A program made the translations under genes and the position numbers. The notes under the pieces are model-generated. The model saw only the letters and a program-made list of their open reading frames with translations, made no database searches and was not told the origin of the DNA. From Roseibium denhamense (lineage in GTDB: Bacteria; Pseudomonadota; Alphaproteobacteria; Rhizobiales; Stappiaceae): a stretch of DNA of 57,500 nt. Below, in pieces: positions 40,975-50,025 of this stretch (the stretch's first letter is position 1; each line of letters starts with the position of its first letter). Where the stretch lies: positions 1-57,500 of the forward strand of contig NZ_SMLZ01000087.1 of NCBI RefSeq assembly GCF_009711415.1. The letters run 5' to 3'.

Positions 40975-43164
40975 TTAGACCAAACCGGCTTTCGTGAAGG
41001 GCAGGCTTGTAATCCACTTGTCCTTTGCAGCGGCAATGGCGTTGGCAACAGCCGGACCAATCGGCGGTGTTCCAGGCTCCCCGATCCCGGTCGGAGAATC
41101 GGTCGAGGGAACAATATGAACTTCGATCTCCGGCATGTCAGACATGCGCAGTGACTCGTAAGTGTCGAAATTGGTTTCCTCGACATACCCGTCCGAGAGC
41201 GTCACCTGATTGCGCAGGATCGCACCAAGACCGTAGCCAATGCCGCCTTCAACCTGGGCGCGGATGTTGTCCGGGTTGACCGGTACACCGCAATCAACCG
41301 CAGCAACGACTTTTTCGACCTTGACCGTGTCATCCTCGCGGATTGAGATCTCGACGACCTCCGCCACATAGGACCCGAAGGACTTGTGGACGGCAACGCC
41401 GCGATGACGGCCTTCGGGCAACGGCGTGTCCCAGCCAGCCTTCTCAGCGGCCAGCTTCAACACATTGGTCTTGCGCGGATCGTCCTTTAGAAGCTCAAGG
41501 CGCAGCGCCACCGGGTCCTTGCCGGTTTCCTTGGCGATCCGGTCGATCATCGTTTCCATGACATAGGCCGTGTGGGTGTGCCCCACGGACCGCCACCACA
41601 GAACCGGCACGGGCGTTTCCTGGAATGCCTGGTCCATGTTCATCATCGGAAACGAATAGGTGGTGTCTGATGCACCTTCCGTCATGTTGTGGTCCACACC
41701 GTTGGGCATGAGCATCGGCTCAAAGGCCGTGCCCTTGATGATGGACTTGGCCGCGATGTTGTACTTCACCGCCGTAACGTTGCCATCACCGTCGAGACCC
41801 ACCTTGATCTTGTGCGCAGACATCGGACGGTAGTAACCGCCGGCCATATCGTCTTCACGCGTCCAGACAATTTTGACCGGGCGCGGCTCCATGCCGGCCT
41901 CCCGCATGGCCTTCAACAGGAAGGAAATCTCCGAGACAGGATGCGCGTCACCCTGCGCCCGGCGCCCGAAGGATCCGCCAGCCCACAAGGTGTTGATGCT
42001 GACCTTCTCGAACGGAATGCCAAGGATGGTGGAGGCAACATTGTGATCGATGGTCGGGATTTGCGAGCCGAACCAGAACTGTGCCGTTTCACCATCGAAT
42101 TCACCGACAATGTCCAGCGGCTCCATGGCTCCATGGGCCAGGAACGGGAAATCGTAGTCAATTTCCATGACCTTCGCCGACGCGTCCAGCGCCGCATCGA
42201 CGTCGCCGTCCTCACGGACCTTGAGCCCCGATTTCGTGGTCATGTCCTTGAGTTCGGTCATCATCTCATCGGTGGAGCGGGTTTCTGCCGCACTGTCGTC
42301 CCACTCGATCTCCAGGAGATCGCGCGCCTTGATGGCCGGCCAAGTGCTTTCGGCAACCACGGCAACGCCATTCGGGATCTGGAAGATGTCGACGACACCT
42401 GCGACCTTCTTGGCCTCAGCCGCATTGAAGGACTTAACCGTACCGCCAAATCGCGGGGATCGCGCAACCGTTGCGGTCAGCATGCCCTCGCGGCTGAAGT
42501 CGATGGTGTAGGTGTTCGGCGCACCGACGGTCTTGTTCTTGACGTCCTTCCGCGGGAACGACTTGCCGATATAGACCCATTGGTCTGGCGTCTTGAGAGC
42601 CGGTTCAGCCGGAACATCCTCGTTCGCCGCCAATCCTGCAAGCTCACCGAGCGTTGCTGATTTGCCGGAGGCGTGAGAAACAACGCCATCGGAAATGGTG
42701 ATTTCACCCGCCGGGACGCCCCATTCCTTGGCAGCTGCGGAGACAACCATTGCCTTTGCCGCCGCGCCGGCCTGACGATACTGCATGAAGGCATTCGGTA
42801 TGGCGGTAGATCCGCCCGTGCCCTGAACACCGAACAGGCTGTTCGCATAAAGCTGCGGGTTGGACGGGGCAAGCGCCAGCACGATTTGCTCGTGAGATGC
42901 ATCAAGTTCATCGGCAACCAGCGTTGCCAGACCATTTGCCGTGCCCTGCCCCTTGTCCAGATGCTTTGACAAGACAACGACCGTGTTGTCCGGCCGGATG
43001 TGTACAAAGGGCTGAACAAACTCATCCGCACCGGCAGCGGCCTTCGCAGCGTTTGGCATCTTGGCCGCGATGATCAGGCCGCCAACAGCACCTGCCGACA
43101 TTTTCAGGAAGGTACGGCGGCTCGGCTTTTGAGCTTCAAGGGGTTTATGCAAGAGATGCAACAT
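40975..43164 (-). CDS. molybdopterin-binding oxidoreductase large subunit, IorB-like
   Basis: A 729-residue xanthine-dehydrogenase-family subunit. A Tat signal SRRTFLKMSAGAVGG (15-29) implies export in complex with the iron-sulfur subunit. Molybdopterin-binding segments include GGSFGRRAQGD, WRSVGHTHTAYVMET and the catalytic-glutamate motif GIGEPGTPPIGPA near the C terminus. It matches the isoquinoline 1-oxidoreductase beta-subunit group, which hydroxylates heterocycles or aldehydes; the substrate is unknown. It starts 3 bases after the small-subunit stop. Confidence 0.92.
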   Translation of the reverse strand: MLHLLHKPLEAQKPSRRTFLKMSAGAVGGLIIAAKMPNAAKAAAGADEFVQPFVHIRPDNTVVVLSKHLDKGQGTANGLATLVADELDASHEQIVLALAPSNPQLYANSLFGVQGTGGSTAIPNAFMQYRQAGAAAKAMVVSAAAKEWGVPAGEITISDGVVSHASGKSATLGELAGLAANEDVPAEPALKTPDQWVYIGKSFPRKDVKNKTVGAPNTYTIDFSREGMLTATVARSPRFGGTVKSFNAAEAKKVAGVVDIFQIPNGVAVVAESTWPAIKARDLLEIEWDDSAAETRSTDEMMTELKDMTTKSGLKVREDGDVDAALDASAKVMEIDYDFPFLAHGAMEPLDIVGEFDGETAQFWFGSQIPTIDHNVASTILGIPFEKVSINTLWAGGSFGRRAQGDAHPVSEISFLLKAMREAGMEPRPVKIVWTREDDMAGGYYRPMSAHKIKVGLDGDGNVTAVKYNIAAKSIIKGTAFEPMLMPNGVDHNMTEGASDTTYSFPMMNMDQAFQETPVPVLWWRSVGHTHTAYVMETMIDRIAKETGKDPVALRLELLKDDPRKTNVLKLAAEKAGWDTPLPEGRHRGVAVHKSFGSYVAEVVEISIREDDTVKVEKVVAAVDCGVPVNPDNIRAQVEGGIGYGLGAILRNQVTLSDGYVEETNFDTYESLRMSDMPEIEVHIVPSTDSPTGIGEPGTPPIGPAVANAIAAAKDKWITSLPFTKAGLV

Positions 43165-43167
43165 GGC

Positions 43168-43629
43168 TTAGGCCTCCATCTTGTCGGCTGCGGCATGGAT
43201 CGCCTTGCGGATGCGGGCGTAGGTCGCGCAGCGGCAGACGTTTCCATCCATGGCAATGTCGATGTCTTCATCGGTCGGCTTCGACGTTTCGGCAAGAAGC
43301 GCGGTGGCTGCCATGATCTGACCGGATTGGCAGTAGCCGCATTGCGGCACGTCCAGCTCATTCCAGGCTTCCTGGACCGCCTTGGCCGCTTTGCCGTTCA
43401 CGCCTTCGATCGTGGTGATTTCAGCGCCTTCAAGATCCCCCACCATGGTTTGGCAGGAGCGGATCGGCATTCCGTCCCAGTGAACCGTGCAGGCGCCGCA
43501 GGCTGCGATCCCGCATCCGAATTTGGTGCCGGTCATTCCGAGCTCGTCGCGCAAAGCCCACAGCAGAGGGCTGTCGGGATCGGCATCAAGCGTGCGGGAT
43601 TCCCCGTTTATTTTGAGAGTAACAGACAT
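43168..43629 (-). CDS. (2Fe-2S)-binding small subunit, IorA-like
   Basis: A 153-residue subunit carrying two [2Fe-2S] clusters. The plant-type cluster uses C39, C44, C47 and C59 (CGIAACGAC...C). The second, helical-domain cluster uses C97, C100, C132 and C134 (CGYC, CRC). It passes electrons from the molybdenum subunit encoded directly downstream. No FAD subunit gene is present, so a cytochrome is the likely acceptor, as in the IorAB type. AGGAGG precedes the ATG. Confidence 0.95.
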   Translation of the reverse strand: MSVTLKINGESRTLDADPDSPLLWALRDELGMTGTKFGCGIAACGACTVHWDGMPIRSCQTMVGDLEGAEITTIEGVNGKAAKAVQEAWNELDVPQCGYCQSGQIMAATALLAETSKPTDEDIDIAMDGNVCRCATYARIRKAIHAAADKMEA

Positions 43630-43669
43630 GAGGAGGCGTCTCCCTTGGCTGGCCTAGACTGGCTGAAGG

Positions 43670-43731
43670 ATGTAAACTACACTGTGCAGTGTAATCAGAT
43701 GTTCTGCATCTGTAAACGCCATAGTTTACAT
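43670..43731. promoter_or_regulatory. TetR operator region of the iorAB-like operon
   Basis: The 151-base divergent gap holds TACACTG-TG-CAGTGTA (43678-43693), a dyad with 7-bp arms. ATGTAAACTA (43670-43679) is matched by its exact inverse TAGTTTACAT (43722-43731). These symmetric sites fit binding of the adjacent TetR-family repressor. Confidence 0.6.
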
Positions 43732-43780
43732 AGGGCCTGATTTTTGGGATGAAAGGGTAACAGGGAACACTGGGACAACA

Positions 43781-44401
43781 ATGTCGGTATCCGGCCAGAA
43801 AAAGAAACAGATCGTCGAAGCGGCAATCGCCGAGTTCCAGGAAAAAGGCTATGCGGGCGCCAGCATGGACCGCATTTCCGAACGGGCACAGGTTTCCAAA
43901 CGCACAGTCTACAATCACTTTGAAAGCAAGGAGATGCTTTTCAAGGCGATCAACCAGTGCCTTGCCGACCAGGTCAACTCGGCGCTTGAAGTGCCGTATG
44001 ATCGGGACAAACCGATCCGTGACGCCTTGATCGAACTTGGCTGGGCCGAGGGTGAACTGATGGTATCGGCCTGCTTCATGAATCTTGCCCGCATGGTCAT
44101 GAGCGAAACAATCCGGGATCCGGAGCTTGCGGCGGACATGAACGCCCGCATGACTAAACTCAGCATCTTTGCGGAGTTCATGGAGCGGGCGACATCAGAT
44201 GGGCGCTTGTCGGTTGATGATCCGGCTGTGGCAGCTGAGCAGTTCCTCGGCCTCATCAAGTCGCGCAGCTTCTTTCCGAACATCTACGCCAATCGGGTCG
44301 CCGAACGGGACGAGATGGACAAGATTATCAATGAAAGTGTTGATCTGTTCCTGGCGCAATATGCGGCCTCTGAAAGCAAGCCGGCAGAAAAAACAGCCTG
44401 A
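43781..44401 (+). CDS. TetR family transcriptional regulator
   Basis: A 206-residue regulator. The N-terminal helix-turn-helix is at about 8-55 (KKQIVEAAIAEFQEKGYAGASMDRISERAQVSKRTVYNHFESKEMLF). The C-terminal ligand domain resembles the AefR-like group (GLIKSRSFFPNIY). It is divergent from the IorA/IorB-like genes across a gap rich in dyads, so it probably represses that operon and itself. Its inducer is unknown. Confidence 0.93.
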   Translation: MSVSGQKKKQIVEAAIAEFQEKGYAGASMDRISERAQVSKRTVYNHFESKEMLFKAINQCLADQVNSALEVPYDRDKPIRDALIELGWAEGELMVSACFMNLARMVMSETIRDPELAADMNARMTKLSIFAEFMERATSDGRLSVDDPAVAAEQFLGLIKSRSFFPNIYANRVAERDEMDKIINESVDLFLAQYAASESKPAEKTA

Positions 44402-44464
44402 TCAGCAATATATCTATTCCAATAGAGCGTCGGGCTTTTTGCCGGAAACGCCCAAAGCTGATCT

Positions 44465-44568
44465 AACGCGTGTCGCATTAATGCGAATTCATCATGTGTC
44501 GTCTTTTGCGTTGAAATCATTGATTTTAGAAAGTGAAAGACGACACCGATTAAAGGCGAGTTGCTCTA
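44465..44568. repeat. 104-bp intergenic repeat, copy B
   Basis: Copy B of the element at 23671-23774, same orientation, about 92 percent identical by eye. It contains the same GTGTCGTCTTT / AAAGACGACAC arms and a GCATTAATGC dyad that copy A has lost. It fills the gap between the convergent TetR and NodT-type genes, reaching the stop codon of the latter. Confidence 0.88.
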
Positions 44569-46104
44569 CCCACCCACAGGTTTATCCAGAAGCTGTCCCC
44601 AATGTGTGCGGTCCGCCATTTGGGCGCGGGTCTTGTCGGATATAAGCCCGTCGACATTTTCCGGCGCCCAGCCACCGCCAAGCCCTTTGTAGATCGCGAT
44701 CAGGTTGGTGAGCACATTCGCCTCTGCCGCGATCAGGCGTTCTTCCGCTGCAATCAGGCTTTTCTGGGCATCGACAACCCGGTTGTAGGACGCCGTCCCG
44801 TCCTCATATTGGGCATCGACTTCTTCAATGGAACTGCGTGCGGCCCTCAGGCTCCGGCGCAGATAAACCGCCTGCTGCTTTGCCGCCAGAAAACCGGTAA
44901 TCGCGGTTTCAACTTCCGAATAGGCGGACAGGACCGTGTTTTCATATTTCAGAAGCGCTTCCTGGAACTTGGCATCCTGCACGCGGACATTGTTCCGGAT
45001 CCGCCCGTAATTGAGGAAATTCCAGGAAAATCCAGGATTGATAAACCCGGCGGTCGTCCCGTTGTTGAACAGGTTCGAAAAATCATCGGCCCGCACGCCA
45101 ATGGCTCCGGAGATCGTAAAGGCCGGAAGAAGATCTGCCTTGGCAACGCCGATTTGAGCCGATTGGGCAGCTGCCACATACTCGGCATAGCGGATGTCGG
45201 GCCGGCGGCGCAACATGTCCGCCGGAACGCCAATCGCAACTTCCGCAGGCACTTTCGGGAAGCGCTTCTTGGCGCCAAGCCGCTTTTCGATCCGGCCCGG
45301 CGGCTCACTCAACAGCACACTCATCGCGTTATAGGCCTGCGAAAGCTCAGCCCGGTAAGCCGGAATACTCGCGAGTGTGTTGTTGTAAACGACCGTTGCC
45401 TCATCGACATCCAGTTTCGTGGCCGCCCCATTGTCCAGGCGCAGCTGCGTCAAATCGAGCGACTTTTTCTGCAAGGACGCATTCCGGCGGGCGGCGGCGA
45501 TCAGGTTCTGCAATTCGCGGATCGTGATGTAGGTGGCAGCGATATCGCCCGTCAACGTTACGAGCACATCGTCGTAGGACGCAAGGTTGGCTTTCAGATC
45601 TGCATTTGCAGATTGAACGTCGCGGCGGATCTTGCCCCAGACATCAATCTCCCAGGCCGCATCAAAGCCGGCAGAGACTTGGGTGATGTGATCGTTGATC
45701 AGGCCAAACCGCTCCAGGTCCCGGATGAACGGGTCTTTCGAACTGAAACGGATGCTGCGCGCGCCACCCTTTGCCTGCTGGACCTGCGGAAACAGCTCTC
45801 CGCGGGCGATCCCCAGTTGCGCCCGCGCCTGATAAACCCGCACACCGGCGGCCTGAAGGTTCACATTCTGCCGGTAAGCTTCGGCAATCAGGCTGTTTAA
45901 TGTCGTATCGTTGAAAACATGCCACCAGGGAACGGAATGAGCACTCCGGCTGGTAAATCCGGTGCGTCCATCGACGGGCAGTCCAGCGCCCTGGCTCCAG
46001 CTGTCGAGCACCGGTGCCTCTGGCCGTTCAAAATCGGGCCCGACCATGCATCCGCTCACGAGCATTGTGGCCGTCAGAACAATCAGAGACCTAGCCCAGC
46101 GCAT
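44566..46104 (-). CDS. NodT family outer membrane efflux lipoprotein
   Basis: A 512-residue TolC-like outer membrane factor. A lipobox signal peptide ends LVSGC, with the lipidated cysteine about residue 19. Two outer-membrane efflux repeats follow, with GFDAAWEIDVWGKIRRDVQSA in the first half and GVAKADLLPAFTISGAIG in the second. It forms the exit duct of a tripartite exporter. GAGAGAGG before ATG 46104 fixes the start. It is last gene of an operon with the HlyD and DUF3302 genes, 13 bases after the HlyD stop. Confidence 0.93.
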   Translation of the reverse strand: MRWARSLIVLTATMLVSGCMVGPDFERPEAPVLDSWSQGAGLPVDGRTGFTSRSAHSVPWWHVFNDTTLNSLIAEAYRQNVNLQAAGVRVYQARAQLGIARGELFPQVQQAKGGARSIRFSSKDPFIRDLERFGLINDHITQVSAGFDAAWEIDVWGKIRRDVQSANADLKANLASYDDVLVTLTGDIAATYITIRELQNLIAAARRNASLQKKSLDLTQLRLDNGAATKLDVDEATVVYNNTLASIPAYRAELSQAYNAMSVLLSEPPGRIEKRLGAKKRFPKVPAEVAIGVPADMLRRRPDIRYAEYVAAAQSAQIGVAKADLLPAFTISGAIGVRADDFSNLFNNGTTAGFINPGFSWNFLNYGRIRNNVRVQDAKFQEALLKYENTVLSAYSEVETAITGFLAAKQQAVYLRRSLRAARSSIEEVDAQYEDGTASYNRVVDAQKSLIAAEERLIAAEANVLTNLIAIYKGLGGGWAPENVDGLISDKTRAQMADRTHWGQLLDKPVGG

Positions 46105-46117
46105 CTTTACGCCTCTC

Positions 46118-47269
46118 TCAGACATCGAACGGAACAATGAAGTTGATCCACGCATAAAGCCGCAGGTTTATCTTGCGCAGGGCCGTCACCCACGCGCCTC
46201 CGCCACTGGTATAGATCGCAACCGCACCATGGGCCCCGCCCGGAAACCGCTTCAGCGCCGGGTCCTGGTCCAGATCGATCTCAACGGCAAAGCGCCCCTG
46301 CGGATGCATAAAGAGGAAATTGGGGACCGTTCCGCTTGGTTTGATCTGGCCCTGACCGGTGCCTTCCCAGATCGCTTTCACTGTCCCGGCGAAAATCTGT
46401 CCCGGATAGATATCCAGCGCGACCTCCACAGGCTGTCCCGGCTCTACAAATTTGAGATGTTCCTGATAGAACGTCGCCAGAAAATAGGGATCGGCATCCG
46501 CCACAAAGGCTGCAATCGCAGCAATCCGGAACCCGCCGACCACCAGTCCCGGACGGGCCTGCTGGCTGATGATCTTGCCGTCCTCAGGCGCGTAGATTGT
46601 CGTCTGATCAACATAGTATTGGGCTTGATCCACCTGCGCCTGCGCCGCCGCAACCTGCGCATTGACACCGTCAATCTGTGCCTCGGCGGCAAGCTGGGCC
46701 TTTTTCACATTGGCCTGCGCCTCGGCGGTTTGGGCTTTGGCGGACGCAAGCTGCGCCGTCCATTGATCAAGCGTTTCCTGCCGCGCCCCACCCCTCGGCA
46801 CAAGATCCGTGTACCGCTTGACCTGTTCTTCCGCGAAGGTCTCATTCGCCTGCGCTTCGAGAAGGGCATCTTGCGCCAGAACAATATTTTCTTGCAGGAT
46901 CAGCGCGTTCTGTTCCGCTTCCACCAAATTCGCCTGCGCCTCGGCCAGTTGCGCCTCATAGAGCGTGGTGTCGAACTGATAAAGCTTCTCCCCCTTTTTG
47001 ACGGGCTGGTTCTGACTGACAAACACCTCGGTCAGGAGCGTCGGGTGCGGCAGACGGGGCGCAATCTGGATGGTCTGCCGGATGACATGCCCATCAATTG
47101 TGTAAGGGGCATAGAACCGAAGGAAAACAACGAGCAAAAACAGGACATGAAATCCAATCCAGAACGAGACAATGCCCCAGGCGATATTGAATTTTAAAAG
47201 CTTGAACTTGTAGAAAATCAGCCAGACGAAAACGGCGTAAAACCCGAGAAGCAAAAGGGCAATGGTCAT
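46118..47269 (-). CDS. HlyD family membrane fusion protein (YiaV/YibH-like)
   Basis: A 383-residue adaptor with two N-terminal membrane helices (about 1-20 and 28-52). A biotinyl-lipoyl half-site (TEVFVSQNQPVKKGEKLYQFD), a long Ala/Gln/Glu-rich coiled coil (about 105-205) and the second half-site/barrel (IYAPEDGKIISQQARPG) follow. It bridges an inner-membrane partner and the outer-membrane factor. Its start overlaps the DUF3302 gene by 4 bases (ATGA). The YiaW-YiaV pairing known from E. coli supports this reading. Confidence 0.92.
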   Translation of the reverse strand: MTIALLLLGFYAVFVWLIFYKFKLLKFNIAWGIVSFWIGFHVLFLLVVFLRFYAPYTIDGHVIRQTIQIAPRLPHPTLLTEVFVSQNQPVKKGEKLYQFDTTLYEAQLAEAQANLVEAEQNALILQENIVLAQDALLEAQANETFAEEQVKRYTDLVPRGGARQETLDQWTAQLASAKAQTAEAQANVKKAQLAAEAQIDGVNAQVAAAQAQVDQAQYYVDQTTIYAPEDGKIISQQARPGLVVGGFRIAAIAAFVADADPYFLATFYQEHLKFVEPGQPVEVALDIYPGQIFAGTVKAIWEGTGQGQIKPSGTVPNFLFMHPQGRFAVEIDLDQDPALKRFPGGAHGAVAIYTSGGGAWVTALRKINLRLYAWINFIVPFDV

Positions 47270-47688
47270 ACCGACGCCCCGCCTTTGGCGTCCCTGGCCA
47301 CTGTGCCCGCGCGCCCGGAGGCCGCCTCTGAAGTGTTCGCGCCGGCCGGCGCCTGATCCCCCGCCGCGATTACAATTTCCGCAGGCGCATCACCGGCCGG
47401 CTTGGCGTCACCGCTGCCGCCGGGCGTCTTGGGAAACTTCCGCACATCGATGGTCAGGCTGTCGTGATACGCCCAGATCAGAGCATGGATCCACGGAAAG
47501 ACGGTGAACAGCCCGATCCAGCCGCCAAGCTTGACGGATTCCGCATGGGGGTGATTGCGTTTTTCAGCCAGTTTGCCCGGCAGACCGCCCAGTGTGACCA
47601 TGACGTAGAAAAAGACGATCACGCATAAGAGCAAAAGCGCAAACGTTGCATAATCATAGCCATCGAGCTCGAAATCGATCAGGCTCAT
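47266..47688 (-). CDS. DUF3302 (YiaW-like) inner membrane protein
   Basis: A 140-residue protein with one or two membrane segments. The first is YATFALLLLCVIVFFYVMVTLGG and the second WIGLFTVFPWIHALIWAYHDS. This is the DUF3302/YiaW pattern, followed here by a Pro/Ala/Gly-rich cytoplasmic tail. First gene of the DUF3302-HlyD-NodT operon. No transporter pump gene is present, so this small protein may itself form or recruit the inner-membrane part. That is inference. Confidence 0.85.
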   Translation of the reverse strand: MSLIDFELDGYDYATFALLLLCVIVFFYVMVTLGGLPGKLAEKRNHPHAESVKLGGWIGLFTVFPWIHALIWAYHDSLTIDVRKFPKTPGGSGDAKPAGDAPAEIVIAAGDQAPAGANTSEAASGRAGTVARDAKGGASV

Positions 47689-47929
47689 CGGTCACTCCCC
47701 GCACGGATAGCCCCCCGCTACCCTTGAGTTTCTTCGTTCCGCTAGCCTCAACCGGGCGCAGGCGAATTGCAAGCGGGAAGTGCCGGACCAGCACCGTGCA
47801 TAAAACTGGCGGAATTAGGTCCTCTTGTGGTGCGGCAGGACTTGCACCGCGTGGATATCCGGCTAAATTGCCGCCGGATTTCAACTGCGCGGTTCACCCG
47901 CCCAAGACACGAACTGGACCTTCCGCATC

Positions 47930-49150
47930 ATGGCGTATGGCGACATCAAAAAAGTGGTTCTGGCCTATTCCGGCGGCCTGGACACCTCCATCATCCTGAA
48001 ATGGCTGCAGACGGAACTCGGCTGCGAGGTCGTGACCTTCACCGCCGATCTTGGTCAGGGCGAGGAGCTGGAGCCTGCACGCAAAAAAGCGGAAATGATG
48101 GGCATCAGGGAAATCTATGTTGATGACCTGCGCGAAGAATTCATCCGGGATTTCGTCTTCCCGATGTTCCGCGCAAATGCCGTCTATGAAGGGGTTTATC
48201 TGCTCGGCACGTCCATTGCCCGCCCACTCATCTCCAAGCGCCTTATTGAAATCGCCGAGGAAACCGGCGCTGATGCGGTCGCCCATGGCGCGACCGGCAA
48301 GGGCAACGATCAGGTGCGGTTCGAGCTGTCCGCCTATGCGCTTAACCCGGATATCAAGGTGATCGCGCCATGGCGTGACTGGACCTTCAAGTCGCGCACC
48401 GACCTGCTGGACTTCGCCGAAAAACATCAAATTCCAGTTCCTAAGGACAAGCGCGGCGAAGCCCCGTTCTCGGTTGACGCCAACATGTTGCACTCGTCTT
48501 CCGAAGGCAAAGTTTTGGAAGATCCGAACGAGGAAGCGCCGAACTACGTGTTCCAGCGCACCGTTGATCCGACCGAGGCGCCGGACGTCGTCACCGAAAT
48601 CGAGATCGGCTTTGAAAAAGGCGATGCGGTAACGCTCAACGGCGAAAAAATGTCTCCGGCAACACTGTTTGCCAAGCTCAACGATTATGGCCGCGACAAC
48701 GGCATCGGCCGCCTCGACATGGTCGAAAACCGTTTTGTCGGCATGAAAAGCCGCGGCATTTATGAAACGCCGGGCGGCACCATCCTTCTGACGGCGCACC
48801 GTGCCATGGAATCCATTACGCTTGACCGGGGCGCCGGTCACCTGAAGGATGAACTGATGCCGCGTTATGCAGAGCTCATCTATAACGGCTTCTGGTTCTC
48901 ACCTGAACGCGAGATGCTGCAGGCCCTGATCGACAAAAGCCAGGAGCATGTCACCGGAACGGTCCGGCTCAAGCTCTACAAAGGCAACGTCATTCTGGTT
49001 GGCCGGTCTTCTCCGTATTCTCTTTATGCCGAGGAGCTGGTCACGTTCGAAGATGACCATGGCGCCTATGACCAAAAGGATGCGGCCGGCTTCATCAAGC
49101 TGAACGCCCTCCGGCTCAGAACACTCGCAAAGCGCAATCGCATCGGCTGA
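47930..49150 (+). CDS. argG: argininosuccinate synthase
   Basis: A 406-residue enzyme joining citrulline and aspartate, with ATP, to argininosuccinate in arginine biosynthesis. The ATP-pyrophosphatase motif AYSGGLDTS is at about 11-19. Further motifs are [15 protein letters not shown] and [18 protein letters not shown]. The ATG at 47930 gives the standard start and length. No other arg gene is adjacent. The iron-sulfur protein gene follows 11 bases later. Identification is firm. Confidence 0.98.
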   Translation: MAYGDIKKVVLAYSGGLDTSIILKWLQTELGCEVVTFTADLGQGEELEPARKKAEMMGIREIYVDDLREEFIRDFVFPMFRANAVYEGVYLLGTSIARPLISKRLIEIAEETGADAVAHGATGKGNDQVRFELSAYALNPDIKVIAPWRDWTFKSRTDLLDFAEKHQIPVPKDKRGEAPFSVDANMLHSSSEGKVLEDPNEEAPNYVFQRTVDPTEAPDVVTEIEIGFEKGDAVTLNGEKMSPATLFAKLNDYGRDNGIGRLDMVENRFVGMKSRGIYETPGGTILLTAHRAMESITLDRGAGHLKDELMPRYAELIYNGFWFSPEREMLQALIDKSQEHVTGTVRLKLYKGNVILVGRSSPYSLYAEELVTFEDDHGAYDQKDAAGFIKLNALRLRTLAKRNRIG

Positions 49151-49161
49151 GAGACCTCCTC

Positions 49162-49845
49162 ATGAATGAACCGGCGGCAGCACGATTGATCACGGACCTG
49201 ACCGCTGCCGGTTTTTCGGTGATGGGGACTTTTTCGCCGTCCGAAGGAGACGGCCTCCCGCCCCTGCCGGACGGCCGCAAAGCCACTTCCGTCTGGTTGA
49301 TCGGCAGCACCGGGCCAAGCCTTTGGCCGGTTTTCATCCAAAGCTCCGAATATACGGACGGCAATCCCGATCCGATGGACCGCTATACCAAGCGCGTTAT
49401 CGGAACCTTGTCAAAGGCGCACGGGCTGGATTCGCTCTACCCTTTCGAGGGGCCGCCTTACTTTCCGTTTCAGCAATGGGCGATCCGATGCGGGGGCTTT
49501 TCCCAAAGCCCGCTAGGCGTGCTTGCACATGAGGACTTCGGCCCCTGGGCGGGGTTCCGGGCTGCGCTTCTCTCTGCAGCCCCACAGGACGAAGCCAATC
49601 AGCGGAAAAAAACTGGCCCCTGTCCAACCTGCACGGCTAAACCCTGCCTGACCATTTGCCCGGTTGGCGCAATCTCGCTAAGCGGCGGCTATGATGTCTT
49701 GGCGTGCAGGGATTATCTTGCGGCCCATCCGGCAGCGGACTGCTGGACAGGCTGCCTGGCCCGCAAGGCCTGCCCGCACGGCCCGGACCATGCGCCCGAA
49801 GCAGCCAATGCCCAGTTTCATATGCAAAGTTTTTTGTCTATTTAG
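49162..49845 (+). CDS. QueG-like ferredoxin-type iron-sulfur protein
   Basis: A 227-residue protein. The N-terminal two thirds resemble the cobalamin-binding-type fold of QueG/MMACHC-like proteins (PYFPFQQWAIRCGGFSQSPLGVLAHEDFGPW). The C-terminal ferredoxin part has CPTCTAKPCLTICPVGAI, a [4Fe-4S] site, then C-x3-C-x5-CP, an incomplete second site. It is much shorter than epoxyqueuosine reductase, so the reaction is uncertain. It probably shares the argG transcript. Confidence 0.78.
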   Translation: MNEPAAARLITDLTAAGFSVMGTFSPSEGDGLPPLPDGRKATSVWLIGSTGPSLWPVFIQSSEYTDGNPDPMDRYTKRVIGTLSKAHGLDSLYPFEGPPYFPFQQWAIRCGGFSQSPLGVLAHEDFGPWAGFRAALLSAAPQDEANQRKKTGPCPTCTAKPCLTICPVGAISLSGGYDVLACRDYLAAHPAADCWTGCLARKACPHGPDHAPEAANAQFHMQSFLSI

Positions 49846-49850
49846 GGCAA

Positions 49851-49939
49851 GTCGCGTTTAAACGGAATCAGGTTTCGCTGCCACTCGGCTGTGCCTCCTA
49901 CGCAAAACCTGATGTTGCCTGAATTTAAATAAACGCGAC
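49851..49939. repeat. palindromic intergenic element
   Basis: The outer arms GTCGCGTTTA (49851-49860) and TAAACGCGAC (49930-49939) are perfect. The inner arms ATCAGGTTT (49867-49875) and AAACCTGAT (49905-49913) are also perfect. It lies between convergent genes. Its ends (GCGTGTCGCG when read inverted) recall the left end of the 104-bp repeats at 23671 and 44465, so it may belong to the same family. Confidence 0.75.
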
Positions 49940-50025
49940 ACGCTATAGAAAGACCGGGCATTTGTATTGAATACCCGAAGATGTTCGGCTACTTCGTATT
50001 CCCGTCTGATGCCACACCGGTTGAT

